Positions 16,101-27,180 of a stretch of 37,287 nt of DNA are shown piece by piece. This DNA is from an uncultured Actinobaculum sp. (GTDB lineage: Bacteria; Actinomycetota; Actinomycetes; Actinomycetales; Actinomycetaceae). The notes under the pieces are model-generated. The model worked only from the letters and a program-made list of their open reading frames with translations. It was not told the DNA's origin and searched no databases. The first letter of the stretch is position 1, and every line of letters starts with the position of its first letter. The stretch spans positions 1 through 37,287 of the forward strand of contig CALIHR010000021.1 of assembly GCA_938020505.1 (NCBI GenBank), read 5' to 3'. Made by a program: the position numbers and the translations under genes.

Positions 16101-16723
16101 TGCCTCGCCAAGGGTCCGAGCTGTCTGCGCAATTCGGCTGAAAGGTCCTCGATCCTCGCAAAGGACCCGCTCATCGATTCGAGTTTGCGCAAAGCCTTCT
16201 CTTTCCGCCGCCGGTGTTTGAGCACTCCGGCCGCCTCCTCGATGAACCCTCTGCGGTCCTCCGCGCCGGCTTTGAGCACTTCGTCGAGCTTGCCCTGGCC
16301 GATGACGACGTGCATCTCGCGCCCCATGCCCGTGTCCGAAAGGAGCTCCTGGATGTCGAGCAGCCTGCAGGACGTGCCGTTGATCGCGTACTCAGACCCC
16401 CCGCTGCGGAAGAGCGTTCGCGAGATGGTCACCTCCGTGTAGTCGATCGGCAAAACCCCGTCGGAGTTGTCGATCGTGAGCGAGACCTCCGCCCTGCCGA
16501 GGGCCGGGCGCTTGGACGTTCCCGCGAAGATGACGTCGGCCATGCTGCCTCCGCGAAGATTCTTCGCGCCCTGTTCGCCCATCACCCAGGCCAACGCATC
16601 GACGACGTTGGACTTGCCGGATCCGTTCGGGCCGACGACGCAGTTGATGCCCGGCTCGAACCTCAGAGTGGTGGCCGTCGCGAAGGATTTGAACCCTCGA
16701 AGCGTCAGAGTCTTCAGGTGCAC
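13172..16723 (-). CDS. smc: Chromosome segregation protein SMC
   Basis: Condensin ATPase that organises and segregates the chromosome with ScpA/ScpB. N-terminal ATPase half: HLKTLTLRGFKSFA, the P-loop GPNGSGKS (about 31-38) and GQGKLDEVLKAGAEDRR. Long coiled-coil arms rich in Ala, Glu and Arg flank a hinge around WGNCAGIDGLVRESLAVDGG. The C-terminal half has the signature LSLLSGGERSLTAVAFL and Walker B FYVMDEVEAALDD. The product is 1183 residues, typical of SMC. The GTG at 16721-16723 gives the usual MHLKTLTLRGFKSF start. An in-frame GTG at 16741 would add six residues. Neither has a clear ribosome site. A strong promoter lies about 90 bases upstream. Its stop codon lies within a 20-bp repeat array. 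Confidence 0.97.
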   Translation of the reverse strand: MHLKTLTLRGFKSFATATTLRFEPGINCVVGPNGSGKSNVVDALAWVMGEQGAKNLRGGSMADVIFAGTSKRPALGRAEVSLTIDNSDGVLPIDYTEVTISRTLFRSGGSEYAINGTSCRLLDIQELLSDTGMGREMHVVIGQGKLDEVLKAGAEDRRGFIEEAAGVLKHRRRKEKALRKLESMSGSFARIEDLSAELRRQLGPLARQAQAARKAQVMQAEARDAKARLLADDLAQQQARVESHEVDESKLSERRAAEKARVGDAQARLARLEAEAAAANPELAALVERWEKAASLEERFRSLSQLARERQRSLASAARPFHGERPEDIVRRADRARAEEDELRARAATAQDALTAAISEREEAEDAEHRAERERAALAKSAADKREDAARLAGQIFAASSRVEALEAERRRAGESLEAAKRRADQAKAEVAQLEQDIVAGAQAEDPLAERHEANSAELSAAAAALEAARSRLLETRSQTASWEAKAQTLKEALAPEDATAWAWGNCAGIDGLVRESLAVDGGWEAAVEAALAGAASGLAAESLDSAIDALRAAREAEAGRLHLVHPGGARREGAERLVHEAVAAAGLGPDRAAAAGDVVRANGSSADAIASFLAEYALARDLEAARLLIQAGAPAVATLAGDVIDREFARGGEVSRASILARRAAFESAEREAEKARREGETAEEGVRRCQERLAKARSEHEETGAELAARDSREAAATAQLGVLRQSLAASRSEAESNASRLDALDAELRSKREDLESLSARRDAMQADPDDLAERVARAAESQRAAHERTRECRRRETEARLALRTGEERLRAVAGRADALVKSAQALAERIEREERQARCREHAAELAGRVAEWASRALAVAQRVRESAESRRKSDEEARELRNSALKAVRRELDEANAALRELEDAAHRHELLRAETRMRYEQLASRSLEELGVEAPVLIEEFGPHRPVPLGEGVEVPYAREEQEKRLKKAESGMARLGKVNPLALEEHAALEERQKYLAEQLADLKRTREDLLGIVRTIDKRVQEVMTSAIEDVSERFAEVFARLFPGGQGRLVLTDDDVLTAGVEIEARPPGKRVKRLSLLSGGERSLTAVAFLVAIFMARPSPFYVMDEVEAALDDVNLSRLIEIFSELQSSSQLLVVTHQKRTMETADTLYGVTMREDGVSTVVSQRLRDVSPS

Positions 16724-16813
16724 GTACACACGATAAGACACATAGGCAAATTACGTGATCTTTCTGGCTCGCAGGCTATAACATACCCCTCATTTTTCGC
16801 GAATTTTGACGAC

Positions 16814-16842
16814 TTCATACTTGACAAACGATCATATGTCAA
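16814..16842 (-). promoter_or_regulatory. smc promoter within an inverted repeat
   Basis: On the minus strand TTGACA (16842-16837) and TATGAA (16819-16814) are 17 bases apart. The -35 is one arm of CTTGACA...TGTCAAG (16820-16826 and 16837-16843). The opposite arm presents TTGACA to the plus strand, toward the osmolyte transporter operon, but no matching -10 is visible there. The repeat may be an operator shared by the divergent genes. Confidence 0.55.
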
Positions 16843-16947
16843 GCGTGAGCACACCCCTTGACCGATCGGATAGAATGGGGAATGATATGTCACCGTACGA
16901 GAAAATCCCCAAAAATCGTGCCACTACACGGGGAGTGAGAATACCCA

Positions 16948-17589
16948 GTGGTTAATTTTATCTTAGAAAGAAGGGACCAGATACTCTTCGCCGCCTGGCA
17001 GCACCTTTCGCTGGTCACGCAGTGCTTGCTGTTGGCAACCGTCATCGGAACGGTCGTTGCGGCCCTGAGCTATCGAAGCAGTCTGTTTACATCCCTTACA
17101 AACAATGTTTCCGCCATAGGATTGACAATACCGTCGTTTGCCCTCATTGGTTTGCTTATAGCGCCAGCGGGCTTCGGCGTTTTGCCCGCGGTCGTCGTCG
17201 TGACGTTCTACGCGGCCCTGCCAATCCTGCGCAACGCCCTCGTCGGTTTTTCCGGCGTCGACCGCAACATAGTGGAAGCCGCCAGAGGCCAAGGCATGTC
17301 GAGGTCCGCGACCTTCCTCAAGGTCGAGCTTCCGCTCGCCTGGCCCGTCATATTGGCGGGAATGCGGATTTCGGCGCAAATGTCCATGGGCATCGCGGCA
17401 ATCTCCGCGTACGTGCTCGGCCCCGGGCTCGGAGGGTACATCTTCTCCGGCCTTTCGCGCCTCGGCGGGGCGAACTCCTTCGAGTCCGTCCTCACCGGCG
17501 TCGTGGCCATCATTTTGCTGGCGTTCATACTCGACGGTCTCCTCGTTCTGCTCGGCCGTCTGACGATTTCACGAGGTATCAATGTCTGA
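16948..17589 (+). CDS. Osmoprotectant ABC transporter permease (OpuCB-type)
   Basis: Inner-membrane subunit of a quaternary-ammonium (glycine betaine/carnitine/choline) importer. The 213-residue product has about five membrane helices, including LSLVTQCLLLATVIGTVVAA, and the coupling-loop motif EAARGQGMSRSATFLKVELP that contacts the ATPase, ending with PVILAGMRISAQMSMG. The GTG start follows GGGGAG by 12 bases, and the leader between it and the divergent smc gene is 206 bases. It is the first gene of the four-gene operon and overlaps the ATPase gene by eight bases. A TAGAAT at 16871-16876 could be its -10, but no -35 fits well. The substrate is assigned from operon composition, not experiment. 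Confidence 0.92.
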   Translation: MVNFILERRDQILFAAWQHLSLVTQCLLLATVIGTVVAALSYRSSLFTSLTNNVSAIGLTIPSFALIGLLIAPAGFGVLPAVVVVTFYAALPILRNALVGFSGVDRNIVEAARGQGMSRSATFLKVELPLAWPVILAGMRISAQMSMGIAAISAYVLGPGLGGYIFSGLSRLGGANSFESVLTGVVAIILLAFILDGLLVLLGRLTISRGINV

Positions 17590-18955
17590 GAACAATTCTG
17601 CCAACCCGGTCCTCGGGACCGATTCCGCGACCGACGACCCTTCAATCACCGGCGCTGCGATCGTCTTGGAGGAGGTGACGAAGGACTACGGCGGCGCCCA
17701 GCCCGCGGTCGACCATCTCACGCTTGAAATCCCGGCCGGCCAAACGGTCATGTTCGTCGGCCCGTCGGGATGCGGCAAGACGACGACGCTGAAGATGATC
17801 AACCGGCTCATCGAGCCCACATCCGGCCACATCGTGATCAACGGCGACGACGTCACGCAGATGAACGGCGACAAACTGCGCCGCCACATCGGCTACGTCA
17901 TCCAGGCGGGCGGCCTCCTCCCGCATATGACGGTCGCCGAGAACATCGCCATCGTCCCCAAACTCCTCGGATGGGACAAGAAGCGGATATCCGAACGCGT
18001 CGACGAACTTCTGGACCTAGTTTCGCTCGAACCCGGCGAATACCGCAGCCGTTATCCCAAGGAGCTCTCAGGAGGCCAGCAGCAGCGCGTCGGCGTGGCA
18101 CGCGCCCTCGCAGCAGACCCGCCGGTCCTCCTCATGGACGAGCCCTTCGGCGCCGTGGACCCCATCACCCGCCAGCGCCTCCAAGACGAGCTCATCCACA
18201 TCCAGTCCGAACTCCACAAAACGGTCGTCTTCGTCACGCATGACTTCGACGAGGCCATCAAACTCGGCGACTGGATCGTCATCTTCAACGTCGGCGGCCA
18301 AATTATGCAGTACGACACTCCCGACCAGATCCTGGCGAATCCCGCAAACGAATTCGTCGAAGACTTCATCGGCTCCGGCGCGGGCCTGCGCCAGCTCGGC
18401 CTCGCGAGAGTCAGCGCGGTTCAGCTCAAGAAGGCCGTTCGCGCCCGCCCGGGCGAAGACACACGCGAGGTCGCGAAGCGGATCAGAGACGCCGGCGTGC
18501 GCCACGCGGTTGTCCTCGACCTCAAGGAACGCCCGGTGGGATGGGTCACGCCCAAACAGCTTTTGCGCACGGACCGGGTGAAGACCAAATACTCCGACGA
18601 CTTCCCGCTGGTGGGCGTCAGTTCGTCGCTTGACGACGCCCTCGACGCCATGCTGGTCGCGGGATCCACCGAAGCGCTCGTCCACGGCAAGCGAGGCCGG
18701 TTCCTCGGGCTCATCACGGTCAACACCGTCATTCGAGCCATGGAAGAGATCTCCTCGAAGAATCCGGAAGACACTCCCGATGCGCCGATGGGGCACAACG
18801 CGGGAGCCTCCACGGAGGACGCCGACTCCGAGGACGGATCGCAAGCTTCCGAAAGCTCGGCCGCCGAGGCGGAGGCGCCCAAGGCGAAGGGCGGCGCCCA
18901 GGCGGATGCGCCCGAGGCAGACGCGGCCCCCGAGAACAGCGGTGAGGGCGTATGA
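17582..18955 (+). CDS. Osmoprotectant ABC transporter ATP-binding protein (OpuCA-type)
   Basis: Cytoplasmic ATPase energising the importer. Motifs: Walker A GPSGCGKTTT (about residues 60-69), Q-loop in YVIQAGGLLPHMTV, signature LSGGQQQRVGVARAL, Walker B LLMDEPFGAVDP and switch His in VFVTHDFDEA. After the ATPase domain, residues about 275-395 look like paired CBS domains (DAGVRHAVVLDLKERPVGWV, FPLVGVSSSLDDALDAML), which in OpuA/OpuC-type proteins sense ionic strength or cyclic di-AMP. The last 60 or so residues are an acidic Ala/Glu/Asp-rich disordered tail not usual for the family. The product is 457 residues. It overlaps the upstream permease by eight bases and the downstream permease by four. 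Confidence 0.94.
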   Translation: MSENNSANPVLGTDSATDDPSITGAAIVLEEVTKDYGGAQPAVDHLTLEIPAGQTVMFVGPSGCGKTTTLKMINRLIEPTSGHIVINGDDVTQMNGDKLRRHIGYVIQAGGLLPHMTVAENIAIVPKLLGWDKKRISERVDELLDLVSLEPGEYRSRYPKELSGGQQQRVGVARALAADPPVLLMDEPFGAVDPITRQRLQDELIHIQSELHKTVVFVTHDFDEAIKLGDWIVIFNVGGQIMQYDTPDQILANPANEFVEDFIGSGAGLRQLGLARVSAVQLKKAVRARPGEDTREVAKRIRDAGVRHAVVLDLKERPVGWVTPKQLLRTDRVKTKYSDDFPLVGVSSSLDDALDAMLVAGSTEALVHGKRGRFLGLITVNTVIRAMEEISSKNPEDTPDAPMGHNAGASTEDADSEDGSQASESSAAEAEAPKAKGGAQADAPEADAAPENSGEGV

Positions 18956-19701
18956 CCAAGACAAGGAAAAAGGTCAATGGATTGACATGGAGGAGCCTGC
19001 TCGTCCAGCCCACTGCCCTGCTCATCATCCTCATCGTCATGCTGACATGGCTGAACACCGCGGATTTGAGCGAAACAGAAAGAGTCACCCTCGCCCCCGC
19101 CCAGCTGCAAAGGCTGACGTTGGAGCACCTCAATCTGACGGTCGTTTCGGCGGTGATCGTGCTTGCGTTGGCCATTCCCTTGGGGATCATCCTCACGAGA
19201 AAGCCGTTTCGACGCCTGTCCACGCCCGTCATGGTGCTCGCGAACATCGGACAAGCCGCTCCGACGGTGGGCCTCGTCGTCCTTTTCGCCTTCTGGCTCG
19301 ACTTCGGATACAAAGCGGCGCTGGCGAGCCTGGTGGTCTATGCGTTCCTGCCCGTCCTGAAGAACACGATGGTGGGCCTGCGGGCGGTCGATCCGAAGCT
19401 CGTCGAGGCCGCCCGAGGCATGGGAATGTCAAGCCCGGCCATTCTCGCCAAGGTTGAGCTTCCCCTCGCCGTTCCGGTCATGCTCGCGGGCATCCGCACG
19501 GCGCTCGTTCTCCTCGTGGGAAGCGCCACGCTGGCCACATTCGTCAAGGGCGGCGGCCTCGGCCTCCTCATCACGACGGGCGTCAACCTCAACCTGACCC
19601 GAGTGCTCGTGTTCGGCTCTTTGCTTGTCGCGGTTCTCGCGCTCGCCGTCGATTGGGCGGCACGCGTCGTCGAATTCGTCTTCTACCCGAGGGGGCTGTG
19701 A
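18952..19701 (+). CDS. Osmoprotectant ABC transporter permease (OpuCD-type)
   Basis: Second membrane subunit of the same importer. The 249-residue product has an N-terminal helix (LVQPTALLIILIVMLTWLN) not present in the first permease and then five helices with the same coupling-loop motif, EAARGMGMSSPAILAKVELP, followed by PVMLAGIRTALVLLVGSATL. The two permeases are clear paralogues and would form a heterodimer. Its ATG overlaps the ATPase stop (ATGA), so it is translationally coupled. It is followed two bases later by the binding-protein gene. Confidence 0.94.
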   Translation: MTKTRKKVNGLTWRSLLVQPTALLIILIVMLTWLNTADLSETERVTLAPAQLQRLTLEHLNLTVVSAVIVLALAIPLGIILTRKPFRRLSTPVMVLANIGQAAPTVGLVVLFAFWLDFGYKAALASLVVYAFLPVLKNTMVGLRAVDPKLVEAARGMGMSSPAILAKVELPLAVPVMLAGIRTALVLLVGSATLATFVKGGGLGLLITTGVNLNLTRVLVFGSLLVAVLALAVDWAARVVEFVFYPRGL

Positions 19702-19703
19702 AT

Positions 19704-20687
19704 ATGAGAGCGAAACGAAAAGGCGCGCTCGCGCTGGCGGCCGCCTGTCTGATGGGCCTGGCCGCATGCGGGCTCCAACCGTCGACTTCCGGCATTGAGC
19801 CCGTCGGCCCCGGCAAGATCAAGCCGATTCCCGGGGCCAAGGGCACAAAAGTCACCGTGGGGTCGAAGGCCTTTACGGAACAGCTGATCCTCGGCAAAAT
19901 CGCGGTCTACACCGCCGAGGCCTCCGGCTTCGACGTCGTCGACATGACGAGCATCCCGGGCTCGCAGCCCGCCCGCCAGCTCATGGTCAACGGCGAAACG
20001 AACCTCGGCTGGGAGTACACCGGAACCGCATGGCTGACGTATATGGGCCACACTCGCGGAATGGCCAACCAGAAGGCACAGTGGAAGGCAGTGAGCGACC
20101 AGGACCGCCCCAACGGAATCACGTGGGGCAAGCCCTCGAAGCTCAACAACACCTACGCATTGGCGGTGCGCGAGGAATACGCGAAGGAAAAGGGGATTGA
20201 GAAGCTCTCAGACATCGCGAAGCTTCCCCCCGCCGACAGGACCCTGTGCGTCGACGCAGAGTTCAACTCCCGCACCGACGGCCTCAATCCGCTGCTCAGC
20301 AAGTACGGAATTCCTCGCGGAAACCCCAACGGCGTGCCGGAGCAAAACGTTTCGGTCATGGACACGGGAACGATCTACACGGCAACCGACAGAGGATCGT
20401 GCAACTTCGGCGAGGTCTTCTCGACCGACGGGCGCATCAAATCGCTCAATTTGAGGGTGCTCAAGGACGATCTCGGTTTCTTCCCGGCTTACAACGTCTC
20501 CCCCATATACGCGACGTCTCTCGTCAAGAAGTTCCCGAAGCTCCGTGCGTACTTCGATCAGATGGCGCCGCTTCTGACGGACGACGAGATGCGGGAGATG
20601 AATTTCAAGGTCGACGTCGAAGGCCAGGATCCTTCGAAGGTCGCCCGAGAATGGCTGATTTCCAAGGGTTTCATCACCAAGAAGTGA
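19704..20687 (+). CDS. Osmoprotectant-binding lipoprotein (OpuCC-type)
   Basis: Extracytoplasmic substrate receptor of the importer, anchored by lipid. The signal peptide MRAKRKGALALAAACLMGLA ends in the lipobox LAAC (cysteine about residue 22). The OpuAC/ProX-type domain starts at VTVGSKAFTEQLILGKI and includes LGWEYTGTAWLTYMGH, AEFNSRTDGLNPLLSKYG, TDRGSCNFGEVFSTDGRI and FFPAYNVSPIY, positions that build the quaternary-amine pocket in relatives. The product is 327 residues. The ATG at 19704 has GAGGGGG upstream; an in-frame ATG at 19653 would place extra Arg-rich residues before the signal peptide and overlap the permease. It is the last gene of the operon. Confidence 0.95.
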   Translation: MRAKRKGALALAAACLMGLAACGLQPSTSGIEPVGPGKIKPIPGAKGTKVTVGSKAFTEQLILGKIAVYTAEASGFDVVDMTSIPGSQPARQLMVNGETNLGWEYTGTAWLTYMGHTRGMANQKAQWKAVSDQDRPNGITWGKPSKLNNTYALAVREEYAKEKGIEKLSDIAKLPPADRTLCVDAEFNSRTDGLNPLLSKYGIPRGNPNGVPEQNVSVMDTGTIYTATDRGSCNFGEVFSTDGRIKSLNLRVLKDDLGFFPAYNVSPIYATSLVKKFPKLRAYFDQMAPLLTDDEMREMNFKVDVEGQDPSKVAREWLISKGFITKK

Positions 20688-20708
20688 GCATTGAGCGTCG
20701 ACGGCGCT

Positions 20709-20744
20709 CGGGGCGCGTCAATTCGCAAACATTGACGCGCCCCG
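20709..20744 (+). terminator. Hairpin after the osmoprotectant operon
   Basis: The 14-base arms at 20709-20722 and 20731-20744 are exact reverse complements with an 8-nt loop, starting 21 bases after the stop of the binding-protein gene. There is no T-tract, so it probably acts together with the next hairpin. Confidence 0.6.
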
Positions 20745-20790
20745 GCTTACACGCCGGACGGTCGACGTCACGCGAACGCCGCAAAGCCTG

Positions 20791-20849
20791 AGACGCTATG
20801 GATGAGGGGCAGCGGCGAAACGCGCTGCCCCTCATCCATAGCGTCTTTT
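20791..20849. terminator. 24-bp perfect hairpin, terminator between convergent operons
   Basis: Arms 20791-20814 and 20823-20846 pair without mismatch around an 8-nt loop, followed on the plus strand by TTTTAT. It lies between the plus-strand osmoprotectant operon and the minus-strand ptsH end (20939), so it can stop transcription from both sides. Confidence 0.85.
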
Positions 20850-20938
20850 ATGCGCCCGGGCTCATGCGACCCGACTCTTGCCCGGCCGCGCCTTGTCAAG
20901 CGCCTGCCCGAACGGCCGTCGGCTCTTCTCCGTCCGGC

Positions 20939-21220
20939 TCACTCCCACCTGGCGTTGGCCAAGCCCCCTGCGATGCGGTCCGCAATCGCATCGACCGCCT
21001 CGCGCTTGTCAGGGTTCGGGCTGGAGACGGTCACCTGTTGGCCCTCACGGAAACCGGCCGCCATGAGCTCCGTGGCCGAATCCGCCGAAACGCCGTCGAT
21101 GAAAACGTTTCCTCCCAGGGTTTTCACAAGCTGGGCAAGCTGAGCTGCGGGCCTGACGTGAAGGCCGCCGTCGTCGGTGACGACGACCTCGCGCGAATAC
21201 CCCGTGCTCTTGTCTGACAT
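20939..21220 (-). CDS. ptsH: Phosphocarrier protein HPr
   Basis: HPr relays phosphate from PEP via enzyme I to sugar-specific enzyme II proteins. The 93-residue product has the active-site motif DGGLHVRPAAQLAQLV, where the His of GLHVRPA is the phosphorylated residue, and a Ser in DSATELMAAG at the position of the regulatory Ser46, although the usual IMGLM context around it is not conserved. The C-terminal helix is KREAVDAIADRIAGGL. The start is the ATG at 21218-21220 with AAAGGAAA upstream. It lies 17 bases after ndk on the same strand, and no other PTS gene is in view. Confidence 0.93.
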   Translation of the reverse strand: MSDKSTGYSREVVVTDDGGLHVRPAAQLAQLVKTLGGNVFIDGVSADSATELMAAGFREGQQVTVSSPNPDKREAVDAIADRIAGGLANARWE

Positions 21221-21237
21221 ATGTGTTTCCTTTCGAA

Positions 21238-21654
21238 TCAGTTGAACCAGAGCGAGATTTCCTTCTCCGCGTTCTCCTCCGAATCGGAGGCGTGGACGAG
21301 GTTCTCGATGTTTCCGTGACCCCATTCGCGGGCCAGGTCTCCGCGGATGGAACCGGGAACGGCTTGGGTCGGGTTCGTGGCGCCCGCCAGCGCCCGTACG
21401 CCTTCGATGACGTTCGCGCCGCTGAAAACGGCGGCGACTACGGGGCCGCGAGTCATGTATCGGACGATTTCGGGGAAGAACGGCTTATCGGCGAGATGCG
21501 CATAGTGCACTCGGAGAACCTCTTCCTTCGCCCGCATGAACCTGAGGTCTTCGAGCTTGTACCCTTTGGCCTCGATGCGTCCGAGTATCTCGCCGACGAG
21601 CCCCCGCTCGACGCCGTCGGGCTTGACCAGAATGAAAATGCGCTGGGAATCCAT
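21238..21654 (-). CDS. ndk: Nucleoside diphosphate kinase
   Basis: Makes NTPs and dNTPs by ping-pong phosphate transfer through a histidine. The 138-residue product is full length: RIFILVKPDGVERGLVGEIL, then HLADKPFFPEIVRYMTRGPV, PGSIRGDLA and the catalytic histidine in NLVHASDSEENAEKEI. The start is the ATG at 21652-21654, without a strong ribosome site. The upstream neighbour is folC, 69 bases away; ileS-folC-ndk is a common order in actinobacteria, where a DUF4233 gene often sits between folC and ndk but is absent here. Confidence 0.96.
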   Translation of the reverse strand: MDSQRIFILVKPDGVERGLVGEILGRIEAKGYKLEDLRFMRAKEEVLRVHYAHLADKPFFPEIVRYMTRGPVVAAVFSGANVIEGVRALAGATNPTQAVPGSIRGDLAREWGHGNIENLVHASDSEENAEKEISLWFN

Positions 21655-21723
21655 GGGGTCAATTGTTTCATGGAAGCAGTTTGGAAGATGCGCCCATCGT
21701 CCCGAGGAAACCGCATTAGGACG

Positions 21724-23499
21724 CTACGCCCCGTCCGCCCCCGGCTTTCCCATGAGAGTGCGGGCGGCGGCGGCCAGTTGAATGGAGCCGAGGACGACCA
21801 CGGCAGGCGAGGCCATGGGCGCGCCGTCGTCGGACTCGGCCAGGCCGGCTGCGCGGTCGATCGCCTCTGCCAGGTCTCGCTCGACGAAAACTCGTCCGTC
21901 TCCGAAAACGCCGCCCGCGATGTCTGCGAGTTCGTCGGCGTCCATCGCCCGATCCGACGCGATGTCGGTGACTACGACTGCGTCCAAGACGGGCTCTAAG
22001 ACCCCGAGGAAGCCCTCGACGTCTTTGTCGGCCATCATTGCGACGACGCCGACGAGCCTGCCCGGGAAATACTCGCGCAGAGCGTCGGCCGTGGCCTGCG
22101 CGCCGTGGGGATTGTGCGCGGCGTCTGCCACGACCGTCGGCGAGCTTCGGACGATTTCCAGACGCCCCGGAGACGAAACCGCCATGAAGGCGTGCTCGAC
22201 GACGTCGGCCGCGAAGGCGCCGCCCCCGAAGAAGGCCTCCGCCGCCGCGAGGGCGACGGCGGCGTTGCGAGCCTGATGCTCCCCCTTCAGCGCCAGCGGG
22301 ACGTCTTCGTAGCGGGCCGCCGGGGTTTGAAGGGTGACAAGCTGGCCGCCGACGGCCGTTTCGCGCGAGACGAGGTGCAACGAGGGGCCCTCAGCGACGA
22401 GGCGGGCCTTCGCCTCGCGCGCCGCGTCCTCGACGATCTGCGCAACAGAGCCGTCCTGCCCCGCCGAGACGACGAACGAGCCGGGCTTGACGATTCCGAC
22501 CTTTTCCCGCGCGATCTCCTCGATCGTGTGGCCGAGCCACCGCTCGTGGTCCATGGCGACGGGAAGGATGACGGCGACGTCGGCCTCGATGACGTTTGTC
22601 GCGTCCCACAGCCCGCCCATTCCGACTTCGACGACGGCCACATCGACGGGCGCATTTGCGAAGGCCGCGTAGGCCATGACGGTGAAGACCTCGAAGAAGC
22701 TCATCCGCGGCCCGCCCGCAGCCGTCGATTCGCGGTCGACCAGTTCGACGACGGGATTGACTTCCTCCCACACGGCAAGAAAGTCCTCGCGGGAAATCGC
22801 TGCGCCGTCGATGGCCATGCGTTCGCGGACCGACGTCAGGTGAGGCGAGGTGAATCTGCCCGTGCGCAGGCCGCGCTCGCGCAGAAGGGCTTCGATCATC
22901 CGGGCGGTGGAGGTCTTTCCGTTGGTTCCCGTGATGTGAATCGACCGAAACGCACGCTCGGGATTGCCCAGCATCGCCAGAGCCTTGCGCACGCGTTCGA
23001 GCGAGGGCTGCACCTTGTGCTCGGGCGCGCGGGTGAGGATCGAGCGGTAGACGGCGTCGACCGCCCCGTCCAGAGCAATCCTCTCCGCCTCGGCGACCGC
23101 GTCCGGCGGAGGGCCGGGTTTCGAATCGTCGGCGACGACGTCCGCGACGACATACAAGGGCGACGCCATAGCCGCAGCAGAAGGAGCAGCCGGTTTCGAA
23201 TCGTCGGCGACGACGTCCGCGACGACGCTCGGGTCTGGGCCCGCGACAAGCCCCGAGGAGACGATGGCTTTGACGGCGGCGTCGAACTCCTCGTCCTCCG
23301 CGTCCTCCCGCGCCAGGCGCGCGGCCTCCTCGTCCCGAGCCTCCTCGTCTCGCTCCCTTTCCGTAGCGGAGCCCATTCCTTTCCCGCCTCGGAGCTCGCC
23401 CTCACCCGGAAAGCCCCGCGTTTCGCCGCGGAGGCTTTCCTTCCCGTCGGGGCCGTTGTCGTCGGGGCCGCTCCCGCGGGGGCCGCCTTGGTCTCGCAT
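21724..23499 (-). CDS. folC: Folylpolyglutamate synthase/dihydrofolate synthase with long N-terminal extension
   Basis: Mur-ligase-type enzyme adding glutamate to dihydropteroate and to folates. The catalytic part begins near AVYRSILTRAPEHKVQPSLE, with the P-loop HITGTNGKTSTARMIEALL, GRFTSPHLTSVRERM, VEVGMGGLWDATNVIEADVA, LPVAMDHERWLG and the C-terminal VVADAAHNPHGAQATADALR. This core has normal size (about 440 residues), but about 145 residues of low-complexity acidic and Gly/Pro-rich sequence precede it, giving 591 in all. I chose the ATG at 23497-23499, with GAGG four bases upstream; an ATG at 23514 is an alternative with a weaker site. The extension contains a duplicated 12-residue segment (see repeat). 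It lies 60 bases after ileS. Confidence 0.93.
   Translation of the reverse strand: MRDQGGPRGSGPDDNGPDGKESLRGETRGFPGEGELRGGKGMGSATERERDEEARDEEAARLAREDAEDEEFDAAVKAIVSSGLVAGPDPSVVADVVADDSKPAAPSAAAMASPLYVVADVVADDSKPGPPPDAVAEAERIALDGAVDAVYRSILTRAPEHKVQPSLERVRKALAMLGNPERAFRSIHITGTNGKTSTARMIEALLRERGLRTGRFTSPHLTSVRERMAIDGAAISREDFLAVWEEVNPVVELVDRESTAAGGPRMSFFEVFTVMAYAAFANAPVDVAVVEVGMGGLWDATNVIEADVAVILPVAMDHERWLGHTIEEIAREKVGIVKPGSFVVSAGQDGSVAQIVEDAAREAKARLVAEGPSLHLVSRETAVGGQLVTLQTPAARYEDVPLALKGEHQARNAAVALAAAEAFFGGGAFAADVVEHAFMAVSSPGRLEIVRSSPTVVADAAHNPHGAQATADALREYFPGRLVGVVAMMADKDVEGFLGVLEPVLDAVVVTDIASDRAMDADELADIAGGVFGDGRVFVERDLAEAIDRAAGLAESDDGAPMASPAVVVLGSIQLAAAARTLMGKPGADGA
23117..23226. repeat. 35-bp direct repeat inside folC, offset 75 bp
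   Basis: Positions 23117-23151 and 23192-23226 are identical over 35 bases. In the folC frame both encode VVADVVADDSKP; the 75-base offset keeps frame. It looks like a recent in-frame duplication in the disordered extension. Confidence 0.85.
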
Positions 23500-23559
23500 C
23501 GGACCTCTGTTCATCTTCGTCTGCCCGTTTCCAGCCTGTCCGTTCGCTTCGGCTTCGGA

Positions 23560-26814
<3,255 letters not shown>

Positions 26815-27045
26815 TGTTGCTCCTCATACATCGCCCGAGCGAGGACGACCCTCGGCGGTTGCCTTAAGCCGCGGTACCACCCCGCTTGCCCCGCGCGATG
26901 CGTGGCCTCTCATTGGGACGATGACGGGTCCAACCGCCCGGTTCTACTTGGGACGGAAACATTGAACTTCGAAGACTTCATTTCGAAGGGCGATGTTCCT
27001 TCCGGTTCTTCCGGGAGCTCGCCGGTGATAGCCGGGTCAACGCGA
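26815..27045 (-). promoter_or_regulatory. T-box riboswitch controlling ileS (translational type)
   Basis: Read on the minus strand, the conserved T-box sequence GGGTGGTACCGCGG (26882-26869) lies about 55 bases before the ileS ATG. Upstream, CCGGCTATCACCGGCGAGC carries the specifier ATC (27029-27027), an isoleucine codon, followed by the GGAAGAACCGG segment typical of the short Stem I T-boxes of actinobacterial ileS. Between T-box and start codon the RNA can form an alternative stem reaching the GAGGAG ribosome site, with no T-tract, so control should be at translation: uncharged tRNA-Ile pairs with the UGGU bulge and frees the site. A TAGAAT at 27057-27052 may be the promoter -10, with a weak TTGATC -35. 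Confidence 0.88.
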
Positions 27046-27180
27046 AAGTTCATTCTAGCGATGTTTTCGACAGATCAAAAGGGGTCGGAGAAGTGACGTC
27101 GGAAACCTTTTCCTCTGGCCAGAAGCTTCGCCGGGAAACCGCGAAGGCTTGTCGGTCCTTCCCGGAAAAGGACAAAGGCG

